A stretch of DNA of 64,000 nucleotides from Sphingomonas phyllosphaerae (GCF_029623345.1 NZ_JAPYKH010000008.1:62001-126000); one strand, 5' to 3'. Shown: positions 16,877 to 26,959, numbered from the stretch's first letter. A program made the numbers and translations. Notes: generated by a model from the letters alone, not told the origin.

Positions 16877-17619
16877 GCCTGACCTTCGCCGGACTCCTCT
16901 CGGTCGCGTGGCGGCTGTTCCGCCGCGACCGCACGCTGGTGCTGCGGCTCGCCGCGCTGTTCGTCTTCCTCCCGGCCTTCGCCGCGCTGCTGCTGTGCGA
17001 CCCGCTGCCGCCGCTGCCGCCGGCACCACGCGACGAGCTGATGATGCGTGCCTGGCTCGCCGCGGTGGGCGATTGGGGGCAAAGCAACGCCTTGTTCTAC
17101 CTGCTTGCCGATCTGCTCGCCACCTATGGCGTGGCGGCGATCGCGCTGCTGCTGCTCGACCCCGACCGGCTGACGGTGGGGCAGGCGCTGGGCCAGGCGC
17201 TGGCGCGGCTGTGGTCGTTCGTGCTGGTCAGCGTCGCGGTCGCGGTGCCGGTCGGGCTCGGCCTGTGGCTGCTCGTACTCCCCGGGCTCTACGTTCAGGC
17301 GCGGCTGATCGCGGCACTGCCCGCCTTGGCGCGCCACCCGGCGCTGCGCGCGGGCCCGGCGCTGCGGCTGAGCTGGAAGCTGACCAAGGGACAGGACTGG
17401 GCGATCACCGGCGCGCTCGTCACGTTGTTCCTGGCGCAATGGGTGGTGGTGTCGCCGCTGCTCAGCGCGGACGAGGCGCTGCGCGCGCCAGGCAGCGGTG
17501 ATCCGGTGCTGCTCGCGCTGGTGGACGCGCTGCTCGCCTTGGTACCCGCGGCCTATGCGGTCGCGGTGCTGCTGGTGGGCGTGGTGGTCTACCGCGTCGG
17601 GGCGAGCAGGGGCAGCTGA
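16873..17619 (+). CDS. Multi-pass membrane protein of unknown function, partner of the preceding gene
   Basis: A 248-residue hydrophobic protein with about five or six transmembrane segments. It shares with its neighbour the pattern of a helix followed by LTVGQALGQALARLW and an ALRLSWKLTKGQDW segment, which suggests the two are distant paralogues. It starts inside the end of the preceding gene. Its 3' end overlaps the convergent GNAT gene by 31 bp. No catalytic motif is seen. Confidence 0.82.
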   Translation: MSLTFAGLLSVAWRLFRRDRTLVLRLAALFVFLPAFAALLLCDPLPPLPPAPRDELMMRAWLAAVGDWGQSNALFYLLADLLATYGVAAIALLLLDPDRLTVGQALGQALARLWSFVLVSVAVAVPVGLGLWLLVLPGLYVQARLIAALPALARHPALRAGPALRLSWKLTKGQDWAITGALVTLFLAQWVVVSPLLSADEALRAPGSGDPVLLALVDALLALVPAAYAVAVLLVGVVVYRVGASRGS

Positions 17620-18182
17620 GGCGCGACGTCAGCGGGCAGCGCGCCGGTCACGCGTGGGTCGGTAAAGGTCTCGATCGTGCGGCGCACCGGGGTGAAGCCC
17701 TGCGCGCGGTAGAAGTTGAGCGCCGAGGGATGGTCGAGCGTGCAGGTGTGAAGCCACACGCGATTGACGCCGGCGACCCAGGCGCGCGCGAGCGTCTCCG
17801 CCATCAGCCAGCGACCGTGCCCCTGGCCGGTCAGCTCGGGCACGAGAGCGAAATAGCCGATCTCGCAGGTGCCGGCGGAGCGGAAGTCGAGCTCGACCAT
17901 GCCGACCTCGACGCCGGCGCGGTCGACCGCGGCGAACACCTGCACCTGCGTGTCGTGCACGATCGCGGTGAGCGCAGCGTCGTTCATGACGAGGCGCGAG
18001 AACCACAGCCAGCGTGAGCCGACGCGGCGGAACAGCGTGCGGTATTTCTCGGGCTCGGGCCGGGCCCAGCGCACCAGCCGCAGTGGCGAGTCGGGCATCG
18101 GGCGCAACGAGGGGCGGCCTCGCATCTCCAGCGAGGTGACCACCGCGGCGATCTGATCGGCGGGGAGGTGGGTCAGCCCCAT
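17589..18182 (-). CDS. GNAT-family N-acetyltransferase
   Basis: A 197-residue acetyltransferase. The acetyl-CoA region is ELTGQGHGRWLMAETLARAW, preceded by EIGYFALVP. The C-terminal HPSALNFYRAQGFTPVRRT is a classic GNAT end motif. The start at 18182 gives a 10-bp overlap with the end of hemF, so it is cotranscribed downstream of hemF; the in-frame extension upstream lies wholly inside hemF. The acceptor substrate is unknown. Confidence 0.9.
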   Translation of the reverse strand: MGLTHLPADQIAAVVTSLEMRGRPSLRPMPDSPLRLVRWARPEPEKYRTLFRRVGSRWLWFSRLVMNDAALTAIVHDTQVQVFAAVDRAGVEVGMVELDFRSAGTCEIGYFALVPELTGQGHGRWLMAETLARAWVAGVNRVWLHTCTLDHPSALNFYRAQGFTPVRRTIETFTDPRVTGALPADVAPQLPLLAPTR

Positions 18183-19012
18183 GTCGCCACCGGCGGTAGG
18201 CTCATCAGGATCGCGTCGACGTTGCCGCCGGTCTTCAGGCCAAACAAGGTGCCGCGATCGTAGACGAGGTTGAACTCGGCGTAGCGCCCGCGCCATTCGC
18301 GCTGCTGCGCGACGTCCGCGTCGGTGAACGGCAGGTGCATCCGCCGCCGCACAATGCGCGGATAGGCCTCGAGGAAGGCGCGGCCGACGTCCTGGGTGAA
18401 GGCGAGATCAGCGGCGAAGTTGCCCTCCAGATGGTCGTAGAAGATGCCGCCGACGCCGCGGTGCACGCCGCGGTGCGGGATGTAGAAATACTCGTCGGCC
18501 CATTGCTTGAAGCGCGGGTAATAGCCGCTGTCGTGACGGTCGCAGGCGCGCGCCAGCATGGCGTGGAAGTCGTCCGTGTCTTCCGCGATCGGCAGCGGCG
18601 GATTGAGGTCGGCGCCGCCGCCGAACCAGCGCTTGGTGGTGGCGAGAAAGCGCGTGTTCATGTGCACCGCGGGGACGTGCGGATTGGCCATGTGCGCGAC
18701 CAGGCTGATGCCCGTGGCGAAGAAACGCGGATCGTCGCCCGCGCCGTGGATCGTGCGCGCGAAATCGCCCTCGAACGTGCCACCGACGGTGGAGACGTTG
18801 ACCCCCACCTTCTCGAACACGCGGCCCTTCATCACCCCGCGTACGCCGCCGCCGCCGGGCGCGCCGCTCGGATCGGCGCGGTCCCAGGCGAGATAGTCGA
18901 AGCGCGCGTCGGAGCCGGCTTCGCGCTCGATCGCCTCGAACTCGGCGCAGATCAGGTCGCGCAGCTGCTCGAACCAGGTTCGGGCGGCGGTCTGCTGTTC
19001 GTCCAATATCAT
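18173..19012 (-). CDS. hemF: Oxygen-dependent coproporphyrinogen III oxidase
   Basis: The 279-residue enzyme oxidatively decarboxylates coproporphyrinogen III to protoporphyrinogen IX in heme synthesis. VGVNVSTVGG, TRFLATTKRWFGGGADLNP, IPHRGVHRGVGGIFYD and the C-terminal FNLVYDRGTLFGLKTGGN are all hallmark segments. Its position next to the cytochrome bc1 operon fits a heme-supply role in an aerobe. It overlaps the GNAT gene downstream and follows trmL by 34 bp. Confidence 0.97.
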   Translation of the reverse strand: MILDEQQTAARTWFEQLRDLICAEFEAIEREAGSDARFDYLAWDRADPSGAPGGGGVRGVMKGRVFEKVGVNVSTVGGTFEGDFARTIHGAGDDPRFFATGISLVAHMANPHVPAVHMNTRFLATTKRWFGGGADLNPPLPIAEDTDDFHAMLARACDRHDSGYYPRFKQWADEYFYIPHRGVHRGVGGIFYDHLEGNFAADLAFTQDVGRAFLEAYPRIVRRRMHLPFTDADVAQQREWRGRYAEFNLVYDRGTLFGLKTGGNVDAILMSLPPVATWG

Positions 19013-19046
19013 GGAGATGTGCTCTCGCCCGCGGGGAGGGTTCGGG

Positions 19047-19505
19047 TCAATCGGTCAATCTGTCCCATCCGCCGGTCTGGCGCAGCGCCTCGCCAAGGAG
19101 CAGCGCGCCCGCGACCGCGACGTTGAGCGAGCGCAACCCCGCGCGCATCGGCACGCGCACGCGCAGGTCGGCGCGATCGTGGACGTGCGGCGGCACGCCC
19201 GCGCCCTCGCTGCCGAGCAGCAGCACGTCGTCCGCGGCGAAGCGGGCCTGCGGCAGCGGCACGGCACCCGCAGTGGTGGCGAGCACGACGCGGCCGGCGA
19301 CGGTGGCGAGGAACGCGTTCCAGTCGGCGTGGCGACGGACCTGGACGTGCGCGGCATAGTCCATCGCGGCGCGCGCCAGCCCGCGCTGGCCGAACGGGAA
19401 GCCCATCGGCTCGATCAGGTCGACCGCGACGTCGAGGCAGGCGCCGAGCCGCAGCAACGTGCCGACGTTGCCGGCGATATCGGGTTGGAACAGCGCGATC
19501 CGCAT
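19047..19505 (-). CDS. trmL: tRNA (cytidine(34)-2'-O)-methyltransferase
   Basis: The 152-residue SPOUT methyltransferase methylates the wobble ribose of certain leucine tRNAs using SAM. The family start MRIALFQPDIAGNVGT and the knotted SAM-binding segments LLLGSEGAGVPP and PMRAGLRSLNVAVAGALLLGEALRQ are present. It starts at the internal ATG at 19505; the 12 codons upstream are not family-like. It is divergent from petA across 180 bp, which should carry both promoters. Confidence 0.95.
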   Translation of the reverse strand: MRIALFQPDIAGNVGTLLRLGACLDVAVDLIEPMGFPFGQRGLARAAMDYAAHVQVRRHADWNAFLATVAGRVVLATTAGAVPLPQARFAADDVLLLGSEGAGVPPHVHDRADLRVRVPMRAGLRSLNVAVAGALLLGEALRQTGGWDRLTD

Positions 19506-19685
19506 CACCGCCGCTCTACGCAGGTTGCTGCGCGACCGCAAAATGGGATTGGCAAAGCGCGAGGCTCGCGGCTATCACCCCGCCAGACCGCCTCGGGGAC
19601 GGGCAGGTCGCGCGGGGAGGCGGCATGTCGCGACGGCATCGGATCGACCCGGCGGGAGAACGAAACGGGTAGAGGTTTGACGCGA

Positions 19686-20270
19686 ATGGCGACGGTCGAG
19701 AACAATATTCCGCCGGGCGAGGACCCCGCACCCTATCATGAGCCTGCCCACGACCCGCGTCGCCGCGATTTCATCAACATCGCCGCCGTGTCCTTCGCGG
19801 GCGTCGGCGCGGTCGCGATCGTGCTGCCGCTGATCAACCAGATGAACCCCTCGGCCGACGTGCTCGCGCAGTCGACCACCGAGATCGACATCTCCAAGAT
19901 CGCGCCGGGGCAGGCGATCAAGTCGTCGTTCCGCAAACAGCCGCTGTTCGTGCGCAATCTCACGCCCAAGGAGATCGGCGAGGCCAATGCGGTCGACGTC
20001 GGTTCGCTGCGCGATCCGCAGACGCTCGCCGAGCGGACCAAGGCGGGCAAGGAGAATTGGCTGATCACGCTGGGCGTCTGCACCCATCTCGGCTGCGTGC
20101 CGCTGGGCGCCGGCGAGGGCGAGAACAAGGGCCCGTTCGGCGGTTATTTCTGCCCGTGCCACGGCTCCGCCTATGACACCGCCGGCCGCATCCGCCAGGG
20201 GCCGGCGCCGCAGAACCTGCATGTGCCCGAATATAATTTCACGTCCGACACCGTCGTGACGGTCGGCTAA
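19686..20270 (+). CDS. petA: Ubiquinol-cytochrome c reductase iron-sulfur (Rieske) subunit
   Basis: The 194-residue subunit carries the 2Fe-2S cluster that takes an electron from ubiquinol in complex III. The cytoplasmic N terminus with [17 protein letters not shown] leads into one transmembrane anchor (about 31-50), which also resembles a Tat signal. The cluster motifs CTHLGC and CPCHGS are intact. First gene of petABC; petB starts 13 bp later. The ATG at 19686 has GTAGAGG nine bases upstream; longer in-frame upstream sequence is antisense to trmL. Confidence 0.97.
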   Translation: MATVENNIPPGEDPAPYHEPAHDPRRRDFINIAAVSFAGVGAVAIVLPLINQMNPSADVLAQSTTEIDISKIAPGQAIKSSFRKQPLFVRNLTPKEIGEANAVDVGSLRDPQTLAERTKAGKENWLITLGVCTHLGCVPLGAGEGENKGPFGGYFCPCHGSAYDTAGRIRQGPAPQNLHVPEYNFTSDTVVTVG

Positions 20271-20283
20271 GGGAGAACGAGAG

Positions 20284-21570
20284 ATGAGCTTTCCCTGGGC
20301 CAAGCATTATGAGCCGAAGCAGCCGCTGATGCGCTGGCTGGACGAGAAGCTGCCGCTGCCGCGCCTCGTCTACAACGCCATCGGTGCGGGCTATCCGGTG
20401 CCGCGCAACCTCAACTATTTCTGGAACTTCGGCGTGCTGGCCGGGGCGGCGCTGGTGATCCAGATCGTCACCGGCGTGGTGCTGGCGATGCATTATGCCG
20501 CCAACGGAACGGTCGCCTTCGGCTCGGTCGAGAGCATCATGCGCGACGTCAACGCGGGCTGGTTCCTGCGCTATGCGCACGCCAACGGCGCGTCGATGTT
20601 CCTCGCGGTGGTGTACATCCACATCGGGCGCGGGCTGTATTACGGTTCGTACAAGGCGCCGCGCGAGATGGTGTGGCTGCTCGGCGTGGTTATCTTCCTG
20701 CTGATGATGGCCACCGCCTTCATGGGCTATGTGCTGCCCTGGGGGCAAATGAGCTTCTGGGGGGCGCAGGTGATCACCGGCTTCTTCTCGGCGATCCCGC
20801 TGGTGGGCGACACCATCCGAATCTGGCTGCTGGGCGGGTTCGCGCCCGACAACGCCGCGCTGAATCGCTTCTTCTCGCTCCACTACCTGCTGCCGTTCGT
20901 GATCGCGGGCGTGATCATCCTGCACATCTGGGCGCTGCACATCCCGGGATCGAACAATCCCACTGGCGTCGACGTCAAGGGCGAGCAGGACACCGTGCCG
21001 TTCCACCCATATTACACCGCCAAGGACGGCGTGGGCGTGGCGGTGTTCTTCCTGATCTTCGCCACCTTCGTGTTCTTCTCGCCCAACCTGCTGGGGCATC
21101 CGGACAATTACATCGAGGCCAACCCGCTCTCGACGCCGGCGCACATCGTGCCCGAATGGTACTTCCTGCCGTTCTACGCGATCCTCAAGAGCTTCACCGC
21201 GGACTTCATCCTGCCGGCGAAGCTGTGGGGCGTGCTGGCGATGTTCGGCTCGATCCTGCTGCTGTTCTTCCTGCCGTGGCTGGACAGCTCGCCGGTGCGC
21301 TCGGCCAACTACCGGCCGACCTATCGCTGGTTTCTGATCGTGCTGGTGTTCGACGTGCTGGTGCTCGGCTATGTCGGCGGTGCCGAGGCGAGCGCGCGCA
21401 ACGTGATGATGGGGCAGATCGCCGCGGCTTATTATTTCGCGCACTTCCTGATCATCCTGCCGCTGGTGTCGGCGGCGGAGCGGCCGCGGCCGCTGCCCAA
21501 CTCGATCACCGAGGCGGTGCTGTCGAAGCATGGCGGCACCGCGCCCACCAAGACCGCGCTGGCGGGTTGA
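20284..21570 (+). CDS. petB: Cytochrome b of the bc1 complex
   Basis: The 428-residue inner-membrane subunit has eight or so transmembrane helices and four heme-ligating histidines, visible around [12 protein letters not shown] and [12 protein letters not shown] in the N-terminal half and [11 protein letters not shown] and [14 protein letters not shown] later. The quinol-site PEWY motif is near residue 289. It oxidises ubiquinol at Qo and reduces ubiquinone at Qi. Middle gene of petABC. Confidence 0.98.
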   Translation: MSFPWAKHYEPKQPLMRWLDEKLPLPRLVYNAIGAGYPVPRNLNYFWNFGVLAGAALVIQIVTGVVLAMHYAANGTVAFGSVESIMRDVNAGWFLRYAHANGASMFLAVVYIHIGRGLYYGSYKAPREMVWLLGVVIFLLMMATAFMGYVLPWGQMSFWGAQVITGFFSAIPLVGDTIRIWLLGGFAPDNAALNRFFSLHYLLPFVIAGVIILHIWALHIPGSNNPTGVDVKGEQDTVPFHPYYTAKDGVGVAVFFLIFATFVFFSPNLLGHPDNYIEANPLSTPAHIVPEWYFLPFYAILKSFTADFILPAKLWGVLAMFGSILLLFFLPWLDSSPVRSANYRPTYRWFLIVLVFDVLVLGYVGGAEASARNVMMGQIAAAYYFAHFLIILPLVSAAERPRPLPNSITEAVLSKHGGTAPTKTALAG

Positions 21571-21600
21571 GAACGAGACGAAGAGGGGATCTGACAGGCA

Positions 21601-22443
21601 ATGGTTCGTCTCATATCACTGGTGATCGGTGCGGGGTTCGTCTTCGTGCTCGCACTGGCGCTGTTCTTCACCGCGAAGGACGCGATCCAGAATCCGGCGC
21701 CGCACACCGCCGAGCATGAGTTCCACCTGCATCCGGAGGACATCAACCTGTCCTCCGCGGGCTGGTTCGGCAAGTTTGACCGCCAGCAGGTGCAGCGCGG
21801 CTTCCAGGTGTACAAGGAGGTCTGCGCGGCCTGCCACTCGCTGAAATATGTCGCCTTCCGCGACCTGCAGAAGATCGGCTATTCCGAGGCCGAGGTGAAG
21901 GCGATCGCCACGCAGTGGGTGATCGAGCAGCCCAGCGTGAACCCGGAGACGGGCGAGCCGGCGACGCGCAAGAACATGCCGTCTGATCACTTCCCGTCGC
22001 CATTCGCCAACGAGGTCGCCGCCCGCGCCGCTAACGCCAATGCGCTGCCGCCCGATCTCTCGCTGATGACCAAGGCGCGCGAGGACGGCAGCAACTACGT
22101 CCATGCGCTGATCACGGGTTATCGCGACCAGCCGGCCGAGCTGCTCAAGAAGTTCCCCGACGCCAAGACGCCGGAGGGACTCCACTACAATCCCTATTTC
22201 GCGAACCTCAACATCGCGATGCCGCCGCCGCTGACGTCGGACGGGCAGGTGACCTATTCGGACGGCACCAAGGCGACGCGCGACCAGATGGCGCGCGACG
22301 TGGCGGCCTTTCTGACCTGGACGGCCGAGCCCAACCTCGAGGCGCGTCACGCCGCCGGTCTGGCCGCGGTGATCTTCCTGATGGTCTTCATCTACCTGAC
22401 GTGGGGCGCGTACCAGAACGTCTGGCGCGAGGTGAAGCACTGA
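21601..22443 (+). CDS. petC: Cytochrome c1
   Basis: The 280-residue subunit passes electrons from the Rieske protein to cytochrome c. An N-terminal hydrophobic segment (5-23) targets it for export. The covalent heme motif CAACH is at residues 75-79, with a candidate axial Met in NIAMPPPL. A C-terminal anchor (AVIFLMVFIYLTWGAYQNVW) fixes it in the membrane. It closes the petABC operon. A GC-rich hairpin follows within the next 30 bp. Confidence 0.97.
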   Translation: MVRLISLVIGAGFVFVLALALFFTAKDAIQNPAPHTAEHEFHLHPEDINLSSAGWFGKFDRQQVQRGFQVYKEVCAACHSLKYVAFRDLQKIGYSEAEVKAIATQWVIEQPSVNPETGEPATRKNMPSDHFPSPFANEVAARAANANALPPDLSLMTKAREDGSNYVHALITGYRDQPAELLKKFPDAKTPEGLHYNPYFANLNIAMPPPLTSDGQVTYSDGTKATRDQMARDVAAFLTWTAEPNLEARHAAGLAAVIFLMVFIYLTWGAYQNVWREVKH

Positions 22444-22639
22444 GCTCGCGGGGGCGGGCGCCGCGCCCGTCCCCGGTCCGCTCGCGCCGCAATCCACATC
22501 GGGCCGGTGGATCTTCGGTAGAATTGCTTGGCCGTCCCCAACGCAGATTTGAGCCGCGGCGCGCCGAACCGGCGTAAAGCGATCCCAACGAACGCGCCGC
22601 GCGCCAGCGTGCGGACGCGGTAGAACAGGGATCCCCGCC

Positions 22640-25078
22640 ATGCATCGTCTTGCCGCCAGCCTCCTCGTCACCAGCGCGCTGACCATGGTCGCCCCGTCCG
22701 CGCTCGCGCAGCAGCCGCAGCCGCAGGGCGAACTGCCGCAGGCACAGCCCGCGACCGAGGCGCAGGCTGCGCCGACGCAGGATACCGCCGCACTGCCCGC
22801 GGAGAGCGACGACATCGTCGTCACCGGCACGCGCGCCGCGGGGCGCACGCGGCTTGAGAGCGCATCGCCGGTGGACGTGCTGAGCGGCGCCAGCCTCCAG
22901 CGCCAGGGCACCACCGAGGTGGCGGCGGCGCTTGCCAACGTCGCGCCCTCGGTCAACTTCCCGCGCGCGGCCGCGACCGACGCGACCGATGCGGTGCGCC
23001 CCGCGACGCTGCGCGGGCTCTCGCCCGACCAGACCTTGGTGCTGATCAACGGGGTGCGCGGCCACGCCTCGGCGCAGCTCAACACCAATGGCTCGGTTGG
23101 GCGCGGTTCGTCCGCGGTCGATCTCAACACCATCCCGGTCGCGGCGCTCGACCGGGTCGAGGTGCTCCGCGACGGCGCGGCGGCGCAATATGGCTCGGAT
23201 GCGATCGCCGGCGTGGTCAACCTGCGGCTGCGCGAGGCGCGCTCGGGCGGCGGCGCCACCGTGACCTACGGGTTCTATGACACCGACGTCGACACCGCAC
23301 GCGGCAGCCGCCACGTCACCGGCGAGAACAACGTGACCGCCTCGGCCTGGCAGGGAATCGGTTTCGGCAGCGACGGCTTCCTGACGCTCTCGGGCGAGTA
23401 TAACCGCCGCCAGCCGACCAATCGTGCCGACTATGACCCGCGTGTCTCACCCACGCGCGTTACCGGCCGCTTCGGCGACCCGGCGCTGGAGCAATATACC
23501 GTCTTCGCCAACGCGGGCACCTCGCTCACCGACACGTGGAGCCTGTACGGCTGGGCCGGCTACCAGGACCGCGACGTGCGCGGCGCCGCCTTCCCGCGGC
23601 TGCCGGGCGTGACCAGCGGCTACACCGTCAACGCGCTCCATCCGGCTGGCTTCCTGCCGATCATCAACACCAAGTCGACCGACCTCAACTCGGCGCTGGG
23701 CGTGCGCGGCGAGGTGGCGGGGTGGAACGTCGACCTGAACGTCAGCTACGGGCGCAATCGCCTGTCGTTCCGCACGCTCGACACCGCGAACTTCGCGGCC
23801 GGCAACGCTTCACCGACGACCTTCTACGACGGGCGGCTGATCTATGACCAGTGGGTCGCCGGGCTCGACGTCACGCGCAAGTTCGACGTGTTCCAGTCGC
23901 TCAACGTCGCCTTCGGGCTCGAGGGCCGTCGCGAGGGATACAAGATCGAGGCGGGCGAGGCCGCGGGCCAGCCGGTGTCAGGCGTGTCGGCCGGCGCGCA
24001 GGGTTTCCCCGCGCTGACCCAGGCCAATGCGCTCGAGCGGTCCCGCCGCAACGGCAGCGCCTATCTCGACGTCGAGGCGCAGCTGACCGACGCGCTGCTG
24101 CTCGGTCTCGCCGGGCGCTTCGAGGATTACTCGGACTTCGGGTCGACCGCCAACGGCAAGGCGTCGCTGCGCTACGACATCGCCGAGTGGCTCGCGCTGC
24201 GCGGCACGGTCTCGACCGGCTTTCGCGCGCCGTCACTCCAGCAGCAATATTTCACCTCCACCGCCTCGGTGGTGCAGAACGGCGTGCCCTTCCTGACCGC
24301 GACGACGCCCTCGACCAGCGGGCTCGGCACGGCGCTCGGAGGCGTCGCGCTCGACCCAGAGAAATCGACCAACTTCTCGGCGGGCACGGTGATTCGCTTC
24401 GGCGGCTTCGATCTCTCGGTCGACGGCTATTACATCAAGCTGCGCGACCAGCTGGCGCTGTCCGAGAATATCAACGCCTCGTCCAGCCCCGCCGTCGCGG
24501 CGCTGCTGTCGCCCTATGGCGTGACCGCGGCGCGCTTCTTCATCAACGGCGTACGCTCGACCACCAAGGGCATCGACGCGGTCGCGCACTATCGCCTCCG
24601 CACCGAGCGGGCGGGGGCGTTCGACCTCACCGTGGCGGGCAACGTCAACAAGGTGGAGGTGACCGACGTGCCGACCTCGACCGCGGTGCTCGACCCGGCG
24701 CCGACGCTCTTTGCGCGCAGCCGCGTGCTGACGGTGGAGCAGGGCACGCCCGGCGAGAAGGTCACGGGCACGATCGACTGGTCGCTCGACCAGCTCGGCG
24801 CACTCGCGCGCGTGACCTATTACGGCGACGTCAACCAGCCGGGCACGACTCCCGCCGCCGACGTGCGTACGGGGCGGCACGCCGTGACCGATCTCGAGCT
24901 GCGCTACCAGGCGCTGCCCGGCGGCCAGGTCGCGCTCGGGGTGAGCAACCTGTTCGACGTCTACCCCGATCGCACCATCGCCGCGAACAATTCAACCGGG
25001 GTGATCGGCTTCCCCTATTACTCGCCGTTCGGCTTCAACGGGCGCTACCTGTACGTCCGGGCCGGGCTGAGCTGGTGA
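22640..25078 (+). CDS. TonB-dependent receptor
   Basis: An 812-residue outer-membrane receptor. Signal peptide 1-24 (MVAPSALA), a Gln/Pro/Ala-rich linker, the TonB box DDIVVTGTRAAG near residue 54, then a plug with VDVLSGASLQRQG, LRGLSPDQTLVLINGVRGH and VEVLRDGAAAQYGSDAIAGVVNLRLREA. The barrel ends in YLYVRAGLSW with the C-terminal aromatic expected for outer-membrane assembly. The plug style, with a Ser-Ser-Ala-Val-Asp segment and DAIAGVVN, matches receptors often linked to organic substrates rather than siderophores. The substrate is unknown. It is followed by tRNA-Arg. Confidence 0.93.
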   Translation: MHRLAASLLVTSALTMVAPSALAQQPQPQGELPQAQPATEAQAAPTQDTAALPAESDDIVVTGTRAAGRTRLESASPVDVLSGASLQRQGTTEVAAALANVAPSVNFPRAAATDATDAVRPATLRGLSPDQTLVLINGVRGHASAQLNTNGSVGRGSSAVDLNTIPVAALDRVEVLRDGAAAQYGSDAIAGVVNLRLREARSGGGATVTYGFYDTDVDTARGSRHVTGENNVTASAWQGIGFGSDGFLTLSGEYNRRQPTNRADYDPRVSPTRVTGRFGDPALEQYTVFANAGTSLTDTWSLYGWAGYQDRDVRGAAFPRLPGVTSGYTVNALHPAGFLPIINTKSTDLNSALGVRGEVAGWNVDLNVSYGRNRLSFRTLDTANFAAGNASPTTFYDGRLIYDQWVAGLDVTRKFDVFQSLNVAFGLEGRREGYKIEAGEAAGQPVSGVSAGAQGFPALTQANALERSRRNGSAYLDVEAQLTDALLLGLAGRFEDYSDFGSTANGKASLRYDIAEWLALRGTVSTGFRAPSLQQQYFTSTASVVQNGVPFLTATTPSTSGLGTALGGVALDPEKSTNFSAGTVIRFGGFDLSVDGYYIKLRDQLALSENINASSSPAVAALLSPYGVTAARFFINGVRSTTKGIDAVAHYRLRTERAGAFDLTVAGNVNKVEVTDVPTSTAVLDPAPTLFARSRVLTVEQGTPGEKVTGTIDWSLDQLGALARVTYYGDVNQPGTTPAADVRTGRHAVTDLELRYQALPGGQVALGVSNLFDVYPDRTIAANNSTGVIGFPYYSPFGFNGRYLYVRAGLSW

Positions 25079-25121
25079 GCGATTGACCCTCTCGGCGCGA
25101 GAACCTACGGGGGCGAGCGGC

Positions 25122-25198
25122 GCCCCCGTAGCTCAGCAGGATAGAGCGACGGTTTCCTAAACCGCAGGTCGTGAGTTCGAATCTCGCCGGGGGCACCA
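25122..25198 (+). tRNA. tRNA-Arg (anticodon CCT)
   Basis: A 77-base cloverleaf with acceptor GCCCCCG/CGGGGGC, D stem GCTC/GAGC, anticodon loop TTCCTAA with CCT at 25156-25158, T loop TTCGAAT and an encoded CCA end. The first pair of the anticodon stem is an A-C mismatch. It reads AGG codons. Confidence 0.97.
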
Positions 25199-25264
25199 TC
25201 GCACCCGACGCGCTTGCGCGGCCACGCGTACGCTCGCATCATCCTTGAAAAAGGGGGAATAGCG

Positions 25265-26944
25265 ATGCGCGTGTGGAGACAAGGCTTGGCCATCGCGGTG
25301 CTGGCCGGGGCCGCGCCCGCCGCGGCGGATCCGGACCAAACGTCCTTCGCGGTCAGGATCGACGTCGACGCCGCGCGCGACGAGGGACCGGTGGCGCAGG
25401 AGTGGCGCTTCTTCGGCGCCGACGAGCCCAATTACGCGACGATGAAGGACGGCCGCACCACGCTGGCGACGCTCGGCGCGCTCGCGCCCGATCGGGTCTA
25501 CTTTCGCACGCACAATCTACTCACTTCGGGCGACGGCACGCCCGCGCTCAAATGGGGCTCGACCGGAGTCTATCGCGAGGATGCCGCCGGCCGTCCGGTC
25601 TACGACTGGACGATCGTCGACCGCATCTTCGACACGTATCGCGCGCGCGGAGTGAAGCCCTACGTCGAGCTCGGCTTCATGCCCGAGGCGCTCTCGACCA
25701 GACCACAGCCGTATCAGCACGACTGGCGCCCGGGCAGCGGCGAGCTGCGGACCGGCTGGGCCTATCCACCGCGCGACTATGCGCGCTGGGAGGAGCTGAT
25801 CCACCAATGGGTGCGTCACTGCGTCGAACGCTACGGCCGCGGCGAGGTGGCGAGCTGGTATTTCGAGACCTGGAACGAGGCCAACCTGCCGCAATATTAC
25901 TGGGGCGGCACGCGCGAGGAGTTCTTCCGCCTGCACGACGCCGCGGTGCGCGGGGTGCGGCGCGCATTACCCGAGGCGCGCGTCGGCGGGCCGGACAGCG
26001 CGGGTGCGGGCGACGACTTCCTCACCGCTTTCATGGTCCATGCGCGCGCCGCCGGCACGCCGACCGACTTCCTCTCGTTCCACGCCAAGGGCCAGCCCAA
26101 GGTGATCGAGGGCGCGGGCGGCAGCTACGTCCGCATGGGCCTCAACACGCACCTGAAGGCCGCCGATCACGAGTTCGCCGCGATCGCGGCCGATCCGGTC
26201 TTCCGCTCCAAGCCGATCGTGATCGGCGAGTCGGATCCGGAGGGCTGCGCCGCCTGCCAGGGGCCGGCCAACGCCTATCGCAACGGCACGATGTATTCGA
26301 GCTACACCGCCGCGTCATTCCCGCGGTTGCGCGCGTTGGCGCAGCGGCGTGGGCTGACGCTGGAGGGGGTGCTGACCTGGGCGTTCGAGTTCGAGGATCA
26401 GGCGCCATTCGCCGGCTTCCGCCAGCTCACCTCGGGCGGGATCGACCTGCCGGTGATCAACACCTTCAAGCTCTTCGCCAAGATGGGCGGCCGCTACGTG
26501 AGCGCGCGCTCGGACCATCAGGTGGCGCTGGATTCCGCGCTGAGCGACGGCGTGCGCGGTGACGCCGATGTCGGCACCGTGGCGACGCGCGCGGGCGATC
26601 GCATGGCGGTGATGGTGTGGCATTATCACGACGACGACGTCGCCGGACCCGCCGCGGCCGTGCGCGTGCGGCTGCGCGACCTGCCGCGCGCTTATGCCCA
26701 CGGCGCGACGCTGACGCAGTATCGGGTCGACGAGAGCCACGCCAACAGCTTCGCCGCGTGGCGGAAGATGGGCTCTCCACTGGCGCCGAGCGACGCGCAG
26801 CGCGCGGCGCTGAAGCGCGCGGCGGCGCTCGACCCGATCGCGCCGGCCGCGCGCCTGGCAGTACGGCAGGGCGCGGGCGAGATCGCCTTCACGCTGCCGC
26901 GCCAAGGCGTGGCACTGCTCGTGCTGACGCCGGCAGCGCCCTGA
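25265..26944 (+). CDS. GH39 family glycoside hydrolase (beta-xylosidase-like), exported
   Basis: A 559-residue protein with signal peptide 1-21. The (beta/alpha)8 barrel carries the acid/base glutamate in FETWNEAN (Glu205) and the nucleophile in VIGESDPEG (Glu322), the clan GH-A arrangement used by GH39 beta-xylosidases and related enzymes. A beta-sandwich region follows to the C terminus. It would act in the periplasm on plant-type or exopolysaccharide oligosaccharides. The start at 25265 opens with the signal peptide; the frame begins 17 codons earlier near the tRNA. Exact sugar specificity is not readable. Confidence 0.92.
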   Translation: MRVWRQGLAIAVLAGAAPAAADPDQTSFAVRIDVDAARDEGPVAQEWRFFGADEPNYATMKDGRTTLATLGALAPDRVYFRTHNLLTSGDGTPALKWGSTGVYREDAAGRPVYDWTIVDRIFDTYRARGVKPYVELGFMPEALSTRPQPYQHDWRPGSGELRTGWAYPPRDYARWEELIHQWVRHCVERYGRGEVASWYFETWNEANLPQYYWGGTREEFFRLHDAAVRGVRRALPEARVGGPDSAGAGDDFLTAFMVHARAAGTPTDFLSFHAKGQPKVIEGAGGSYVRMGLNTHLKAADHEFAAIAADPVFRSKPIVIGESDPEGCAACQGPANAYRNGTMYSSYTAASFPRLRALAQRRGLTLEGVLTWAFEFEDQAPFAGFRQLTSGGIDLPVINTFKLFAKMGGRYVSARSDHQVALDSALSDGVRGDADVGTVATRAGDRMAVMVWHYHDDDVAGPAAAVRVRLRDLPRAYAHGATLTQYRVDESHANSFAAWRKMGSPLAPSDAQRAALKRAAALDPIAPAARLAVRQGAGEIAFTLPRQGVALLVLTPAAP

Positions 26945-26959
26945 TGAGCCGTTGAGACC

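Noticed and set aside
25122..25198. tRNA-Arg as an integration site for an accessory island
   Set aside because: No integrase, direct repeat of the tRNA 3' end or shift in composition is seen downstream.
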